Part shown: in pieces, positions 32,562 to 40,683 of the stretch | How the letters are laid out: the number at the start of each line of letters is the position of its first letter | Position numbering within the stretch: position 1 is the first letter of the stretch | Assembly: GCF_900101785.1 (NCBI RefSeq) | Contig: NZ_LT629688.1 | Span: forward strand, 1,550,001 to 1,614,000 | From: Auraticoccus monumenti | Lineage (GTDB): Bacteria; Actinomycetota; Actinomycetes; Propionibacteriales; Propionibacteriaceae | DNA length: 64,000 nucleotides | Direction: 5' to 3' | Program-made: the position numbers and the translations under genes | The notes under the pieces: generated by a model | What the model was told of the DNA's origin: nothing | What the model saw: the letters and a program-made list of their open reading frames with translations, nothing else | Database searches by the model: none

Positions 32562-33734
32562 TCAAGCCGACAGGGCCGCGTCCACCGCCTCGACCGAGAA
32601 CACGGCGCGACGGACCAGGCGCACGGCGCCGGCGATCGCGCCCCGGCCGTCGGTGGAGGCGGTGGCCACCTGCACGGTGGACAGCACCGGCGGGTGCAGG
32701 TTCTCCCGCAGCCCCTCCCGGACGGCGTCGGTGAACAGCTCGTCGGAGGCGGCGAGGTCCCCGCCGACCAGCAGCCGCTCGGGACCGAGCACCGCCACCG
32801 CCCCGGCCAGCACGCCCCCCAGGCTGCGTCCGGCCCGCTGCAGGAGCTCCCGGGCAGCGGCGTCCCCGGAACGGGCCAGCGCGGTGACGTCGCGAGGGGT
32901 GGTGACGTCGACGCCCTGCTCGCGCAACCGGTCCACCAGCACCCGCCCGGTGGCCACCGTCGCCAGGCAGCCGGTCCGCCCGCACAGGCATAGCTCGTCC
33001 GCACCGGGCACCCGGACGTGGTCCAGCTCGCCCTCCAGCGAGGACCGGGCGTGGTGGAGCTCGCCGTCGACGACCAGCCCGGCCCCGACCCCGAAGCCGG
33101 CCTTCACCAGCAGGGTGGTGTGGGCGTCGGGGTGGTGCGTGGTCACCTCACCCAGGGCCATCACGTTGGCGTCGTTGTCGACCAGCACCGGGACCGGCCA
33201 GCGCGCGGTGAGGGTGCTGCGCAGGTCCATGCCGTTCCAGCCCGTCAGCCAGATGCTGCTCTCGACCCGTCCGTCGACCGAGCAGACCGGCCCCGGGACG
33301 GTCAGCCCGACCCCGCACAGCGTCGAGGGGTCCCGTCCGCTGGAGGTCAGCAGCTCCTGGAGCCGGTCCACCGCCTGGCCGAGGACGGGACCGGGACCGT
33401 CGGTGATCGCGTGGTCGTAGCTGGTGGTCGCCAGCACCGTCCCGGCCGCGTCGGTCACCGCGAGCTGGGCCTGGGTGTGGCCGAGGGCGGCGACCAGCAC
33501 GGTCCGCTCCACGTCCTTGACCCGCAGCCGGCCGGCCGGGCGCCCGGGACGTCCGGTGCCCCCGGCGACCTCCTCCACCAGCAGGTCGAGGCTGATCAGC
33601 GCGTCGAGGCGGCCCAGCAGGGTGGTGCGGGAGATCCCGGTCAGGTCCAGCAGCTGCGCGCGCGTCAGCAGAGGGGTCTCGATGATCAGCCCGAGGAGCT
33701 GGCCGGCCGTGGCCACACCGGAGATGTGTCGCAT
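32562..33734 (-). CDS. ROK family transcriptional regulator
   Basis: A 390-residue regulator of the NagC/XylR type. An N-terminal winged helix (LLTRAQLLDLTGISRTTLLGRLDALI) precedes a ROK sugar-kinase-like domain. That domain has VGLTVPGPV, the catalytic-type DNDANVMALGE, an EGELDHVRV zinc-ligand His site and the CLCGRTGCL zinc motif. Such proteins repress sugar genes and respond to a sugar or sugar phosphate. ATG 33734 has GGAAGG upstream; a much longer open frame upstream is not conserved in character. No sugar genes adjoin, so the target is unknown. Confidence 0.9.
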   Translation of the reverse strand: MRHISGVATAGQLLGLIIETPLLTRAQLLDLTGISRTTLLGRLDALISLDLLVEEVAGGTGRPGRPAGRLRVKDVERTVLVAALGHTQAQLAVTDAAGTVLATTSYDHAITDGPGPVLGQAVDRLQELLTSSGRDPSTLCGVGLTVPGPVCSVDGRVESSIWLTGWNGMDLRSTLTARWPVPVLVDNDANVMALGEVTTHHPDAHTTLLVKAGFGVGAGLVVDGELHHARSSLEGELDHVRVPGADELCLCGRTGCLATVATGRVLVDRLREQGVDVTTPRDVTALARSGDAAARELLQRAGRSLGGVLAGAVAVLGPERLLVGGDLAASDELFTDAVREGLRENLHPPVLSTVQVATASTDGRGAIAGAVRLVRRAVFSVEAVDAALSA

Positions 33735-33998
33735 GTCGCCTTCCTGGTTCCGGCGGTCGCGGGGCACGCTCGGCTCCGGACTCGTTGCACACGCCGGGGG
33801 GTGGCGACGTCGGACGTCCCCCGTCGGGACGCCGACGGGGAGGGGCTCGCCGCCCCCTCCCCCGAGTGGAGCGGCGAGCGGCTTCCAACGTAGGACATAT
33901 TGATCAGCAGGGTCGGCGAAACGCAGAAATCCACCGAACCCGCACGGGTCGGGGGTTCGCACCGCGGATAGACTGCGTCGACCGCCGAGAGGAGCTCC

Positions 33999-34643
33999 AT
34001 GACCGCCTTCTTCGTGATCGGCCTGGCCGGGCTCGCCCTCCTCGTCGCGTCCCTGATCGCCGGTGAGGTGCTCGAGGGTCTCTTCGACGGCATCGGCGGG
34101 GACTGGCTCTCCGGCGCCGGGCTCGCCGGCTTCCTCGGCGCCTTCGGCTTCGCCGGTGCCCTCGCCTACGACCTCAGCGAGTCCCTCGCCGTCGCGATCG
34201 TGGTGGGGCTGGTCGTCGGCGTGCTGATCGGGGTGCTGGTCGCGCTCGGCACCCGGTTCCTGCAGCGCGGTGGCAGCGACTCCACCGTGCGGACCGCGTC
34301 CCTGGTCGGGCGGGCCGGGTCGGTCAGCACCCCGGTGCCCGCCGACGGCTACGGCGAGATCACCCTGGTCGCGGCCGGGCACATCACCCGCCTGAACGCG
34401 CGTTCCGGCGCCCCGGTGCCGGCCGGCACCCGCGTCACCATCACCGAGGTGCTGTCGGCCACCGCCGTGATGGTGGAGCCGGCGGTCAGCGTCCCCCCGG
34501 CCGTCGGTGAGGAGGTGGCCCTGGACCAGGTGCCCCCACCCCCCGCCGGGGTCGAGCCCGACCCGGGGACCCCGCACCCGGGCCCGCAGTTCACCCAGCC
34601 GCCGCAGACCTGGTCGCCCTGGGAGGACCCGGACCGGCGCTGA
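33999..34643 (+). CDS. NfeD-like membrane protein
   Basis: A 214-residue protein with three to four hydrophobic helices (about 3-88), then an OB-fold NfeD-type C-terminal domain (SLVGRAGSVSTPVPADGYGEI, GTRVTITEVLSATAVMVEP), ending in a Pro-rich tail. Short NfeD proteins of this kind are nearly always encoded beside flotillin-like genes and act in the same membrane microdomains. Here flotillin follows 142 bp downstream on the same strand, matching the yuaF-floT arrangement of Bacillus. GAGGAG precedes the ATG. Confidence 0.85.
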   Translation: MTAFFVIGLAGLALLVASLIAGEVLEGLFDGIGGDWLSGAGLAGFLGAFGFAGALAYDLSESLAVAIVVGLVVGVLIGVLVALGTRFLQRGGSDSTVRTASLVGRAGSVSTPVPADGYGEITLVAAGHITRLNARSGAPVPAGTRVTITEVLSATAVMVEPAVSVPPAVGEEVALDQVPPPPAGVEPDPGTPHPGPQFTQPPQTWSPWEDPDRR

Positions 34644-34785
34644 GCCCGATGTCGTGGCCCCTGCGGGTGGCGACGGGTCCCGCGACGGCGGTGGGAACCG
34701 ACCCCCGCGGATGAGAGACTTCCTTGCGACACCCTCCTGCTGCCGTTCGTCCTGACGACCGGGAGCGTCCGCACAGAAGGAAACC

Positions 34786-36333
34786 ATGATCGAACTCCTG
34801 GGCACCCCGCTCCTGGCCATCATCGGTCTCATCGTCCTGGTGGTGCTGATCGGTCTGCTGATCACCACCCGCTACAAGGTCGCCGGCCCGAACGAGGCCT
34901 TCATCGTCACCGGCCGCAAGGGCAAGGAGGTGAAGAACCCCGAGACGGGCATCGTCTCCACCGACCTCTCCGGCCAGAAGGTCGTGATGGGTGGTGGCGT
35001 GTTCGTGCTGCCCTTCGTGCAGCGCCGCCACGTCCTCGACCTGTCCAGCCGCCGGATCATGATCCAGATCCGGGGTGCGGTCTCCGGACAGGGCGTGAAG
35101 CTCAACCTCGACGGCGTCGCCATCGTCAAGGTCGGTGGCAACGAGGACTCAATCCGCGCCGGTGCCCAGCGCTTCCTCTCCCAGCAGGAGGAGATCGAGA
35201 CCTTCACCCAGGAGACGCTGGCCGGCTCGCTCCGCTCCATCGTGGGCTCGCTGTCGGTGGAGCAGATCATCCGTGACCGCGCCGCCTTCGCCCAGCGGGT
35301 GGCCGACGAGGCGGAGTCCTCGCTGACCGGCCAGGGCCTGGTGCTCGACACCTTCCAGATCCAGGACATCACCGACGACGGCTCCTACCTCTCCGACCTG
35401 GGACGCCCGGAGTCGGCCCGCGTCGGTCAGGTCGCGGCCATCGCCGAGGCCAACGCCACCCAGGCCGCCCAGCAGGCCCGCCTCGCCGCCGAGCAGGAGA
35501 TCGCGATCTCGGAGCGGGCGCTGAACCTGAAGCAGGCCGAGATCCGGGCCGAGACCGACGCCGCAGGCGCCCAGGCCGCTGCCGCTGGACCGCTGGCCCA
35601 GGCCGACCGGGACCAGGCCATCCTCGCCGAGCAGGAGAAGGTGGCCGTCCGTCAGGCGGCGCTGAAGGAGCGCCAGCTCGACACCGAGGTCCGCAAGCCC
35701 GCCGACGCCGAGCGGTACCGGGTCGAGACCGAGGCCCAGGGTCGTCGTCAGTCCGCGATCTTCCAGGCCGACGCCCAGCGCCAGGCCTCCATCGCCGCCG
35801 CCGAGGCCGACGCCGAGAAGGCCCGTCTGACCGGTGAGGGTGACAAGTCGCGGCGTTCGGCGCTGGCCGAGGCCGAGGCGATCGAGGGTGCCAAGCGCGG
35901 TGAGGCCGAGAAGGCCCGTCGTGTGGCCGAGGCCGAGGCGACCCGCGCCGAGGGTGAGGCGGAGGCCGCCGCCATCCTGGCCAAGGGCCAGGCCGAGGCC
36001 GAGGCGATGAACCAGCGCGCCGCCGCCTTCGCCCGGTACAACGACGCGGCCGTGCTGCAGATGCTGATCGAGGTGCTGCCCCAGGTGGCCCGCGAGGTGG
36101 CCGCCCCGATGGCTGCCATCGACAAGCTCACCGTGATCAGCACCGACGGCGCGGGCGAGCTGCCCAAGCAGGTCACCAGCAACATCGTCCAGGCCATGGA
36201 GCTGGTCAAGAACAGCACCGGCATCGACCTGACCAAGCTGGTCGAGCGCTTCAGCGAGGAGGGCGACCGCGGTGGCCGGGCCGCCGCCGTCAGCGGACCG
36301 GTCAGCGACGGGAACGGCAGCACCAGCAGCTGA
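34786..36333 (+). CDS. flotillin-like SPFH protein
   Basis: A 515-residue membrane scaffold. One N-terminal membrane helix (about 7-25, LLAIIGLIVLVVLIGLLI) is followed by an SPFH domain (about 30-200; GPNEAFIVTGRKGKE, VLPFVQRRHVLDLSSR, GSLRSIVGSLSVEQIIRDR). A long Ala/Glu-rich coiled coil (about 220-430) carries many EAEA repeats. The C-terminal LPQVAREVAAPMAAIDKLTVIS region is conserved in flotillins. It should oligomerise at the cytoplasmic face and organise membrane domains. It pairs with the upstream NfeD-like gene. AGAAGGAAA precedes the ATG, and a perfect 14-bp hairpin follows the stop. Confidence 0.92.
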   Translation: MIELLGTPLLAIIGLIVLVVLIGLLITTRYKVAGPNEAFIVTGRKGKEVKNPETGIVSTDLSGQKVVMGGGVFVLPFVQRRHVLDLSSRRIMIQIRGAVSGQGVKLNLDGVAIVKVGGNEDSIRAGAQRFLSQQEEIETFTQETLAGSLRSIVGSLSVEQIIRDRAAFAQRVADEAESSLTGQGLVLDTFQIQDITDDGSYLSDLGRPESARVGQVAAIAEANATQAAQQARLAAEQEIAISERALNLKQAEIRAETDAAGAQAAAAGPLAQADRDQAILAEQEKVAVRQAALKERQLDTEVRKPADAERYRVETEAQGRRQSAIFQADAQRQASIAAAEADAEKARLTGEGDKSRRSALAEAEAIEGAKRGEAEKARRVAEAEATRAEGEAEAAAILAKGQAEAEAMNQRAAAFARYNDAAVLQMLIEVLPQVAREVAAPMAAIDKLTVISTDGAGELPKQVTSNIVQAMELVKNSTGIDLTKLVERFSEEGDRGGRAAAVSGPVSDGNGSTSS

Positions 36334-36349
36334 CCTACGCACCACCAGT

Positions 36350-36381
36350 GACGGCCCCCGGCGACCACGCCGGGGGCCGTC
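36350..36381 (+). terminator. hairpin terminator after flotillin gene
   Basis: GACGGCCCCCGGCG (36350-36363) and CGCCGGGGGCCGTC (36368-36381) make a perfect 14-bp stem with an ACCA loop, 17 bp after the stop codon. Confidence 0.88.
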
Positions 36382-36425
36382 CTGCGTCCCGGGGGCCTTC
36401 GTCCCGCCGGGTCCGCCTGCAGAGC

Positions 36426-36481
36426 CGGTCGCTGAGCAGACGGCTCTCCCACATCAGTCAGCGATGTCTGCTGAGCGTCCG
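36426..36481. repeat. 56-bp interspersed palindromic repeat, copy B
   Basis: Arms CGGTCGCTGAGCAGAC (36426-36441) and GTCTGCTGAGCGTCCG (36466-36481), 16 bp with two mismatches around a 24-base centre. Same length and plan as copy A at 24875-24930, with the centres related in inverted orientation. It lies between flotillin and a small membrane protein gene. Confidence 0.7.
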
Positions 36482-36529
36482 GTTGTGCACACGGGGCGCG
36501 GCTGCCGGAGGACCGAGGTCCCGGGCGGG

Positions 36530-36826
36530 ATGACACGGCTGACCAGCAGGATCACCGCCGTGACCCTGCTGCAACGCCCAGGCCGGCTGACCCAGGCCGT
36601 CGGCGGCGTCCTGACCGTCCTCGGGGTGGCGGGCTTCCTGCTCTCACCGACGGTGGGGACGGTGGTCATCGGCTACGGCATGCCCGTCGGACCGGACTCG
36701 GCGGTGCTGCTGTGGGGTCTGGCCAGGACCGTCTCGGCCGTGGTGACCGTGGTGGGCCTGCTGGTGCTGGCGTTCGGCACGGGCCACCACCTGGCGGCTC
36801 GCGCGCCCGGTCGGGTCCCGCGCTGA
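36530..36826 (+). CDS. small membrane protein, unknown
   Basis: A 98-residue basic protein with two or three hydrophobic helices: AVGGVLTVLGVAGFLLSP and AVLLWGLARTVSAVVTVVGLLVLAFGT. I do not recognise a family. The ATG at 36530 is a guess; the ribosome-binding site is weak (GGGCGG). The short-hydrophobic pattern and G/C bias at third positions support coding. Stands alone between two hairpin-rich regions. Confidence 0.55.
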   Translation: MTRLTSRITAVTLLQRPGRLTQAVGGVLTVLGVAGFLLSPTVGTVVIGYGMPVGPDSAVLLWGLARTVSAVVTVVGLLVLAFGTGHHLAARAPGRVPR

Positions 36827-36930
36827 CCCGAGCTCGTGCGGTGAGGAGCGTGTCCTGTTCCGGCCACAGCCGGTTTCGGACACGGACCGCTCTGGCTGGG
36901 GACGGGGACGGTTGCTTAGGTTCTTCACAG

Positions 36931-37006
36931 GCAGGGGATTGCACTCCCTGCAAATGAAGCGGTCCGCCCCTCCCACCCCCAGGGGCGGGCCGCTCGTGAT
37001 CACGAG
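36931..37006 (+). promoter_or_regulatory. structured leader upstream of the secreted peptidase
   Basis: Three dyads in a row: GCAGGG/CCCTGC (36931-36951); AGCGGTCCGCCCCT/AGGGGCGGGCCGCT (36958-36971 and 36981-36994, one mismatch); and the perfect palindrome CTCGTGATCACGAG (36993-37006), which overlaps the second stem. They end 21 bp before the ATG. An attenuator or an operator is possible. I do not recognise a known riboswitch class. Confidence 0.5.
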
Positions 37007-37027
37007 CCGAAGACCTGAGAAAGGACC

Positions 37028-39004
37028 ATGTCCATGGTTTCTGTGCCGTCCTCGATCCGCCGCACCGGCAGGATCGCGGCTGCGGCCGGGGTGGTGGGCG
37101 CGCTGTGCGTCACCGGCCTCGCCGTCCCCGCCCAGGCGAAGACGCCGACCCACTCCGAGCCGATCGTGCAGGACCTGGTCAGCAAGCAGCTCCGCACCCA
37201 GCAGCTGGCCTGGGAGGCGTGCGAGTTCGCCGACGTCGCCGAGCCGACCCGCTCGCGGCTGCTGGCCACCCCGGGTCTGCAGTGCGCCACCATCACGGTG
37301 CCGCGCGACTGGTACCACGCCAAGGACGGCAACACGATCGAGGTCGAGATCTCCAAGGTGCCCGCGGCGGACCCGGCGAAGCGGCGCGGCATCATGCTGA
37401 TCAACCCCGGCGGCCCGGGCGGTTCGGGTCTGCCGTGGAGCGCGTCGATGGCCCAGCGCTCGCCGGACGTCCACCAGGTCTACGACACCGTCGGCTTCGA
37501 CCCGCGCGGCGTGGGGGAGAGCACCGAGCTGGTCTGCACCTACGACGCCAACGCCGAGACGCAGGTCGAGTTCGCCCGCAACTACGCCGAGGGCTGCCTG
37601 GACAACCCGCTGACCCCGTTCATCACCACCCGGCAGACCACGCTGGACATGGACTTCATCCGGCACCTGCTCGGCGAGAAGAAGATGAACTACGTCGGCT
37701 ACTCCTACGGGACCTGGCTGGGCGGCAGCTACGCGGCCACCTTCCCGTCCAAGACCGACCGCTTCATCCTCGACTCCGCCACCGACATGTCCACCGGGAC
37801 GCTGGAGCGCACCTGGGACCTGCAGCCGGCCACCCGCGACCGCCAGATGCAGGACATGCTGATGCCCTACATCGCCCGCCACGACGACGTCTACGGCATG
37901 GGCGACACCGCGATCGAGGCCCGGCGGGCCTTCGAGGAGGCCGGCGGCTTCGACAACTTCATCAACCTGATCATCGGCGTCAACACCGTGATCCAGGCCA
38001 TGTACTCCACCGAGCTGTACCCCGAGGCCGCGGCGGTCCTCTCCGCGCTGGCCGAGGTCAACGCCGGCGGGGTCCGCGAGGACTTCCGCCTGCCCTACAG
38101 CGACGAGGCCCAGGCCGCGATGACGGAGTACCTCGGTCAGATCAAGGAGCACGTCGACGGTCTGGACATCCCCGCCGAGTCCAAGAAGTCGGTGGCCGCC
38201 AAGCTCGACCAGGCCCTGGAGGTCTACGCCCAGAACGCCCTGGCGGTGAACGGCCAGATCGACGGCCAGATCGCCGAGCAGCTCGAGGGCCAGATCAGCG
38301 ACGGGCAGATCAGCGACGGGCAGATCAGCGACGGGCAGATCAGCGACGGGCAGATCAGCGACGGGCAGATCGCCGACGCGCCGCAGCTGACCACCGACCT
38401 GGGTGCGTTCGAGGCGATCCGGTGCCAGGACGGGCAGTGGACCACCGACATCGAGACCTGGGAGGCCAAGCTCACCGAGGGCTTCCAGAAGGCGCCGCTG
38501 ACCGGCATGCTCAACTCCATCCCGGTCTGCGCCTTCTGGCCGGCCCAGGAGAAGGGCTTCCCCGAGGTCAAGAACAAGGACCTGCCGGGCGTGCTCTTCC
38601 TGCAGTCGGAGTTCGACGCGGCCACCGCCTACGAGGGGGCCGAGGCGTCGATCAAGAAGTTCAAGAAGTCCAAGGCCGTCGTGGTCGACAACGAGGGCAG
38701 CCACGGTCTCTTCCCCTACGGCACCGAGTGCGTCGACGACCCGGCCCTGACCTGGCTGATCGACGGCCGGCTGCCGAAGCAGAAGTGGAACGGCTGCGTC
38801 GGCGTCCCGCTGCCCGGGGAGATCTACACCTACAACGTCGGTGGCAGCATCAACCAGAAGGGCCGGCTGCGCGGCTTCAAGATGGAGTCGAAGTCGGTGA
38901 AGGAGGCCAACGAGATGGTCGCCGAGCTGCGCCGCGAGGCCGGCATCACCGACATCCCGGGTGCCGAGGACGCCACCCTGGCCGCCGCCCTTCCGGTGAG
39001 CTGA
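37028..39004 (+). CDS. secreted S33-type (tripeptidyl aminopeptidase-like) alpha/beta hydrolase
   Basis: A 658-residue exported hydrolase. A signal peptide with a twin-Arg-poor Sec pattern (IRRTGRIAAAAGVVGALCVTGLAVPAQA) ends near residue 38. The oxyanion loop is NPGGPGGSG (about 127), the nucleophile S226 lies in GYSYGTW, and a late His is in NEGSHGLFPYG. The C-terminal TAP-like domain has the Cys/Trp segment PVCAFWPAQ. Relatives release N-terminal tripeptides or prolyl peptides outside the cell. A pentapeptide tract (GQISD)5 with diverged flanks (about residues 410-450) is inserted before the last domain. AGAAAGGA precedes the start. Confidence 0.87.
   Translation: MSMVSVPSSIRRTGRIAAAAGVVGALCVTGLAVPAQAKTPTHSEPIVQDLVSKQLRTQQLAWEACEFADVAEPTRSRLLATPGLQCATITVPRDWYHAKDGNTIEVEISKVPAADPAKRRGIMLINPGGPGGSGLPWSASMAQRSPDVHQVYDTVGFDPRGVGESTELVCTYDANAETQVEFARNYAEGCLDNPLTPFITTRQTTLDMDFIRHLLGEKKMNYVGYSYGTWLGGSYAATFPSKTDRFILDSATDMSTGTLERTWDLQPATRDRQMQDMLMPYIARHDDVYGMGDTAIEARRAFEEAGGFDNFINLIIGVNTVIQAMYSTELYPEAAAVLSALAEVNAGGVREDFRLPYSDEAQAAMTEYLGQIKEHVDGLDIPAESKKSVAAKLDQALEVYAQNALAVNGQIDGQIAEQLEGQISDGQISDGQISDGQISDGQISDGQIADAPQLTTDLGAFEAIRCQDGQWTTDIETWEAKLTEGFQKAPLTGMLNSIPVCAFWPAQEKGFPEVKNKDLPGVLFLQSEFDAATAYEGAEASIKKFKKSKAVVVDNEGSHGLFPYGTECVDDPALTWLIDGRLPKQKWNGCVGVPLPGEIYTYNVGGSINQKGRLRGFKMESKSVKEANEMVAELRREAGITDIPGAEDATLAAALPVS
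38291..38380 (+). repeat. 15-bp in-frame tandem repeat in the peptidase gene
   Basis: CAGATCAGCGACGGG is repeated exactly five times (38291-38365) and a diverged sixth unit follows (38366-38380). It encodes GQISD repeats. Length change by replication slippage would keep the frame. Confidence 0.95.
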
Positions 39005-39019
39005 CCCGCCCCCCCCCTG

Positions 39020-39055
39020 CGAGCGCCCCGGTTCCCCCTCGGACCGGGGCGCTCG
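39020..39055 (+). terminator. hairpin terminator after the peptidase gene
   Basis: CGAGCGCCCCGGT (39020-39032) and ACCGGGGCGCTCG (39043-39055) form a perfect 13-bp stem with a 10-base loop, 15 bp after the stop codon. Confidence 0.87.
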
Positions 39056-39417
39056 TGCGTCCTGACCCGGCCGTCCGCCAGCGCTGACGTCCCGGTCACC
39101 TCCCTCGACCGACGTCCCGCCCCCCACGCCCCTGGACGGCTGTATGTCGTCGCGGTCACGGCCGGGGTGTCGCGGCGTGTCGGCGGGTGGGGAGCCGATG
39201 ACCGACACGCGTGCAGGGCCGTGGATCCTCGGTGCGCTGAAGGCGGTCCGTCGGACGGGTCCCCGGAGCGGTCGTCCAGGTGCGGCCCCCGGGCCCCTCT
39301 CCAGGACGGCCGTACCGCCGGGAACCGGACGTCGCCCTGAGTTCGTGTACGCCGTCCGCTCCGTAGACCCCGACCCGCCGCGACACGCCGGGTGTGACGG
39401 GGACGAGATACAGCGGA
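39056..39417. other. 362-bp interval with no supported gene
   Basis: Lies between the convergent peptidase and HTH genes. Short open frames exist on both strands, but none has a ribosome-binding site, a recognisable motif or clear codon bias. No repeat or RNA was recognised. Confidence 0.6.
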
Positions 39418-40392
39418 TCAGGGGGCGAGGGTTCCGGCCCGGACCAGGGCGGCGCCGAGCTGGAGCCGGGTCCGGACGCGGTGCTGGTCCATCAGCTCCG
39501 AGACCCACCGGCGCACGGAGCGCTCGCTGACGCCGAGCTGGCCGGCGATGGCGGAGTCGGTGCTGCCGCTCATCAGCAGCTGGATCAGGTGCTCGGTGCG
39601 GTCCCGGCCGCCGTGGTCGGCGGAGTCGCTGAAGGCGGGCAGCGCCGCCTCCCAGGCCCGCTCGAACAGCCACTGCAGGGCCTCGACCAGCGCCTGGTTG
39701 TTGAGCACCGAGGCACGCACCGGGCCGTCCTCGACGTAGGAGCTCATCGTCGGGATCATCGCGTAGGTGCCGTCGATCAGGAGCATCTTGAGCGGCACCC
39801 GGCCGATCCGCGCCTCCTCGCCCTGGGCCGCGAACTCGTTCATCACCGCGAGCCGGCGCTCGTCGAAGCCCGGGTGGTAGACGGTGCGCATCCGGACCCC
39901 GCGGCGCAGCGCCCGGAACTCCGGCGACTCCTGCTCCATCTCCGCGGCGTCCTCGTGCGGGGAGACGTCGGTGGCGTAGGGCGGCTGGTCCAGGATGCAG
40001 ACCTCGTGCTCGGCGCGGTCGCAGAGGTCGGCCGAGGCGGCCTGCATGGCCTCCCGGCCCACCAGGCTGACGATGCCGTTCTCGTCGGCGGACAGCCGCG
40101 CGGCGGTGATCTGGCGCTCGAAGCTCTCCGCCGCGAGGACGGCGGCGTCCAGCTCGTGCTGCCTGGCCTGGCGCAGGGCGGTGACCACCATGCCCAGGGG
40201 CAGCGCGCGGTAGGCGCCGTCGGGGAGGAGGCTGACCAGTCCCAGCCCGCCCAGCTCGGCCAGCCCGGCCGCCACGTGCTCCGGCCGCAGCCCGGACCCG
40301 GCGGTCAGGTCGTCGGGACGGGCGCTGGGTACGGGGGCGAGCAGGGAGTACAGCGACTCCGCCTGGGGACTGATGCCCAGCGACTGGAGCAT
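39418..40392 (-). CDS. TrmB-like/LuxR-type helix-turn-helix regulator
   Basis: A 324-residue regulator. The N-terminal 80 residues look like a TrmB-type winged helix (LGISPQAESLYSLLAPVPSARPDDL, RPEHVAAGLAELGGLGLV). The middle resembles a PLD-like sensing module of such proteins (VCILDQPPYA, RGVRMRTVYHPGF). The C-terminus is a LuxR-like HTH (LLMSGSTDSAIAGQLGVSERSVRRWV). This layout is common in Actinobacteria and often linked to morphology or secondary metabolism. It starts 4 bp after the PLDc_N gene, so the two form an operon. Confidence 0.8.
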   Translation of the reverse strand: MLQSLGISPQAESLYSLLAPVPSARPDDLTAGSGLRPEHVAAGLAELGGLGLVSLLPDGAYRALPLGMVVTALRQARQHELDAAVLAAESFERQITAARLSADENGIVSLVGREAMQAASADLCDRAEHEVCILDQPPYATDVSPHEDAAEMEQESPEFRALRRGVRMRTVYHPGFDERRLAVMNEFAAQGEEARIGRVPLKMLLIDGTYAMIPTMSSYVEDGPVRASVLNNQALVEALQWLFERAWEAALPAFSDSADHGGRDRTEHLIQLLMSGSTDSAIAGQLGVSERSVRRWVSELMDQHRVRTRLQLGAALVRAGTLAP

Positions 40393-40396
40393 CGGC

Positions 40397-40651
40397 TCAG
40401 AGCCGGCGCAGGAAGTCGGGGTCGTCGTCGGGGTAGCGGGGAGGGGTCGTGCCACCGGAGCCGCCGCTGTTGCGGGTGGGCCGGCCGAGCACCAGCCAGC
40501 AGATGGGCCCGACGATGGGGACGACCACGATGACGGTCAGCCACAGCCAACGGGGCGCGCGCCGCACGACGTCGCCCTGGGTCTGGGCGACGTCCACGAT
40601 GCAGTAGACCATCAGCGCCAGGGCGATGAAGATCGGCAGGTAGCGGACCAT
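40397..40651 (-). CDS. PLDc_N domain small membrane protein
   Basis: An 84-residue protein with two membrane helices: PIFIALALMVYCIVDVAQT and LWLTVIVVVPIVGPICWLVLGRP. The RAPRWLWLTVIVVVPIVGPICWL pattern is that of the phospholipase D N-terminal-like (PLDc_N) motif found in many actinobacterial membrane peptides. The C-terminus is polar (PPRYPDDDPDFLRRL). No catalytic domain, so it is not a phospholipase. Cotranscribed with the downstream HTH gene and just downstream of menA's stop. Confidence 0.82.
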   Translation of the reverse strand: MVRYLPIFIALALMVYCIVDVAQTQGDVVRRAPRWLWLTVIVVVPIVGPICWLVLGRPTRNSGGSGGTTPPRYPDDDPDFLRRL

Positions 40652-40683
40652 GGGCGAAGTGTAGTCACCGCACCCAGCGGTTC

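Noticed and set aside
36840-37027. A named riboswitch in the peptidase leader
   Set aside because: Hairpins are present, but I could not match the conserved core of any class with confidence; kept only as a structured leader.
38291-38380. 15-bp tandem repeats as regulatory iterons
   Set aside because: They are inside a coding frame, keep the frame and encode GQISD units.
39144-39530. A 128-codon frame between the peptidase and the HTH gene
   Set aside because: It runs into the antisense of the HTH gene, has no ribosome-binding site and no conserved features.
36644-39673. A 1009-codon open frame on the minus strand across the peptidase gene
   Set aside because: Low-complexity Gly/Val/Asp/Leu composition without domains; it mirrors the codon bias of the plus-strand peptidase, which has a signal peptide and catalytic motifs.
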